The position numbers and the translations under genes are program-made. This document shows positions 62,732 to 64,000 of a stretch of 64,000 nucleotides of DNA, piece after piece. The number at the start of each line of letters is the position of its first letter. The first letter of the stretch is position 1. The notes beneath the pieces were generated by a model, which saw only the letters and a program-made list of their open reading frames with translations, was not told the origin of the DNA and did not search any database. Origin of the DNA: DASZQY01 sp035548515 (GTDB taxonomy: Bacteria > Pseudomonadota > Alphaproteobacteria > Rhizobiales > Kaistiaceae); NCBI GenBank assembly GCA_035548515.1, contig DASZSW010000013.1, positions 1-64,000 of the forward strand, in the 5' to 3' direction.

Positions 62732-63433
62732 ATGGACGACGTGACGAGCGCGACGTCCGTCCGGACACGCGAGCGTGGCCGCGGCGGAGCCGCGCATGTC
62801 TTCGAGACGCTGCGACAGGACATTATCGCGCTGACGCTGGCGCCGGGGACCGTGCTGTCGCGCGCCGAACTGCAGGATCGATTCGGTCTGAGCTCGACGC
62901 CAGTGCGCGACGCTTTGATGCGCCTGCAGGAAGAAGGTCTGGTTGAGGTCTTCCCGCAGCACGCGACGGTGGTCAGCCCCATTGACCTCGCGAAGGCGCA
63001 GCAGGGGCAATTTCTGCGCCGCTCGGTCGAGCTCGAAGTGGTGCGTACGCTCGCCCTCACGCCGGACGCGGCGACCGTCGAGCGGCTCAACAGTCTGATC
63101 CGCCAGCAAACGGCGTTTGCGAAGCTCGGCGAGCACGGGGCGTTCACAGCCGCCGATCAGGCCTTCCACAAGACGATGTACGAGCAGGCGAAGGTCGCCG
63201 ACCTGTGGGATGTGGTGACCCGGCACGGCGGCCACATCGACCGGCTACGGCGTCTGCATTTGCCGGTGCCCGGCAAGATGCGCGACGTCATCCGCGACCA
63301 CCAGGCGATCGTCGATGCCATCGCTGCCGGTAAGCCCAATGAGGCGCAGGCGGCTCTGCGCGATCACTTGTCCCGCTCGCTCGGCTTCGTCGAGACCCTG
63401 CGGCTGAGCCACCCCGGCTATTTTCGCGAATAA
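62732..63433 (+). CDS. GntR-family (FadR subfamily) transcriptional regulator
   Basis: 233 aa. N-terminal winged-helix (FETLRQDIIALTLAPGTVLSRAELQDRFGLSSTPVRDALMRLQEEGLVEVF; core STPVRDALMRLQEEGLV) and an all-helical FCD ligand domain (about 100-220) with metal ligands suggested by ADQAFHKTMYEQA and HIDRLRRLHL, and DHQAIVDAI. FadR-type proteins sense small organic acids. Divergent from the dehydratase operon, with a perfect palindrome between, so it most likely controls both. Confidence 0.92.
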   Translation: MDDVTSATSVRTRERGRGGAAHVFETLRQDIIALTLAPGTVLSRAELQDRFGLSSTPVRDALMRLQEEGLVEVFPQHATVVSPIDLAKAQQGQFLRRSVELEVVRTLALTPDAATVERLNSLIRQQTAFAKLGEHGAFTAADQAFHKTMYEQAKVADLWDVVTRHGGHIDRLRRLHLPVPGKMRDVIRDHQAIVDAIAAGKPNEAQAALRDHLSRSLGFVETLRLSHPGYFRE

Positions 63434-63466
63434 AGTCGCCGCGATATCTCTTTTCGAGAGGCAGAC

Positions 63467-64000
63467 ATGCAATTGTTGGCACATGAGGCGCTGCGGCACA
63501 TCCGCAGCGGTGACGTTTCGCTCGGCTTCGGCGTGCAGCACCTGCGCGGCGCGGCCGCACCGATGCTCGCCAAGGCCGCGGGCTATGACTGGCTGTTCAT
63601 CGACTCCGAACACGGCGCGCTGTCGACCGACGACATCGCGCAGCTCTGCCTTGCCTCGCTCACGGCGGGCATCGCGCCGATCGTGCGCGTGTGCCGCGAC
63701 GCCCTCGATGAAGGCACGCGTGCGCTCGATGCCGGAGCGCTTGGCGTCGTCGTGCCGCACATCGACACCGCCGCCGACGCCCGGGACATGGTCGAGGCGT
63801 TCCGCTTTCCTCCGGTCGGCCATCGCAGTACCGGCGGCCCGTGCGCGCAATTCGGCTACCGCCCGCCGCCGGCGGGCGAGATGCAGCGTATCCTCAACGA
63901 GGAGCTGATGCTCATTCCGATGATCGAGACGGCAACGGCCGTCGACAACGCGGAGGCGATTGCGGCCGTGCCCGGCATCGACGCGCTGCTGATCGGCTCG
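63467..64000 (+). CDS. HpcH/HpaI aldolase family protein (partial, runs off the window)
   Basis: At least 178 codons from ATG 63467, cut by the window end. Identified by GAAAPMLAKAAGYDWLFIDSEHG, the beta-barrel aldolase core (AGYDWLFIDSEHG), then APIVRVCRDAL, and GALGVVVPHIDTAADA with RSTGGPCAQFGY. HpcH/HpaI enzymes cleave 4-hydroxy-2-keto acids or 2-keto-3-deoxy sugar acids to pyruvate and an aldehyde with a divalent metal. The gene follows gntR on the same strand. The probable downstream step to the dehydratase. Confidence 0.85.
   Translation, partial: MQLLAHEALRHIRSGDVSLGFGVQHLRGAAAPMLAKAAGYDWLFIDSEHGALSTDDIAQLCLASLTAGIAPIVRVCRDALDEGTRALDAGALGVVVPHIDTAADARDMVEAFRFPPVGHRSTGGPCAQFGYRPPPAGEMQRILNEELMLIPMIETATAVDNAEAIAAVPGIDALLIGS

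Overview
The window is a piece of a high-GC (about 64 percent by eye) alphaproteobacterial chromosome, most likely from the order Hyphomicrobiales (Rhizobiales). The evidence is a gcrA cell-cycle regulator, a class I lysyl-tRNA synthetase, a PodJ-like polarity protein, a SAM-II riboswitch in front of metZ, a TIGR02186/TauE pair and the argD-argF-hslO-apaG-metZ neighbourhood. I see no CRISPR array, no rRNA and no complete insertion sequence or prophage. One tRNA gene (Gly-CCC) is present. Genus cannot be read from the sequence alone.

Layout. 0-2.4 kb: end of the phosphate uptake operon (pstA tail, pstB, phoU, phoB), running into a convergent gcrA whose upstream DNA carries six GANTC sites. 3.2-9.7 kb: a membrane protein, then argD, argF and hslO facing a phosphotransferase, apaG and metZ; metZ has a SAM-II riboswitch followed by an intrinsic terminator. 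9.9-13 kb: dCTP deaminase and a TPR protein. 13-24.1 kb: a DNA-repair region holding all four members of the ligase-associated set (ATP-dependent ligase, MBL-fold exonuclease, Lhr-like DEXH helicase, PdeM phosphoesterase), spaced by an MFS carrier, a UvrD-like helicase, two tiny ORFs, an EamA carrier and an 86-aa protein. The helicase gene contains a 114-bp palindromic element in frame.

24.1-37 kb: TIGR02186/TauE pair, the 1375-aa PodJ-like protein, an S24/LexA-like regulator with a nuclease, lysK, a TerB-like protein, a periplasmic binding protein and a processive-type glycosyltransferase. 36.8-39.6 kb: divergent csoR/copA copper module with a clear CsoR-type operator; then tRNA-Gly.

39.85-53.6 kb is the most interesting stretch. 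Six tightly overlapping genes encode a UbiA-type prenyltransferase, a DprE1-like flavoprotein, a DprE2-like reductase, an NAD-dependent epimerase, an amine-oxidase-like flavoprotein and a GtrA protein. Two polytopic GT-C-like membrane proteins follow. Convergent to them lie a third GT-C-like protein and a methyltransferase/coiled-coil/double-GT2 fusion. Together they look like a route to a polyprenyl-phosphate-linked pentose (the mycobacterial decaprenylphosphoryl-arabinose chemistry) plus its transfer to a surface glycan in a Gram-negative cell.

53.7-64 kb: a MATE carrier and a sugar-acid catabolic locus: uronate dehydrogenase, a polyamine-type ABC importer, an RraA-like protein, an IlvD/Edd dehydratase resembling L-arabinonate dehydratase, a divergent GntR regulator and the start of an HpcH/HpaI aldolase. 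Two different perfect 18-bp palindromes lie in this locus, one between ilvD-like and gntR, one just ahead of the binding-protein gene, suggesting two separate repressors.
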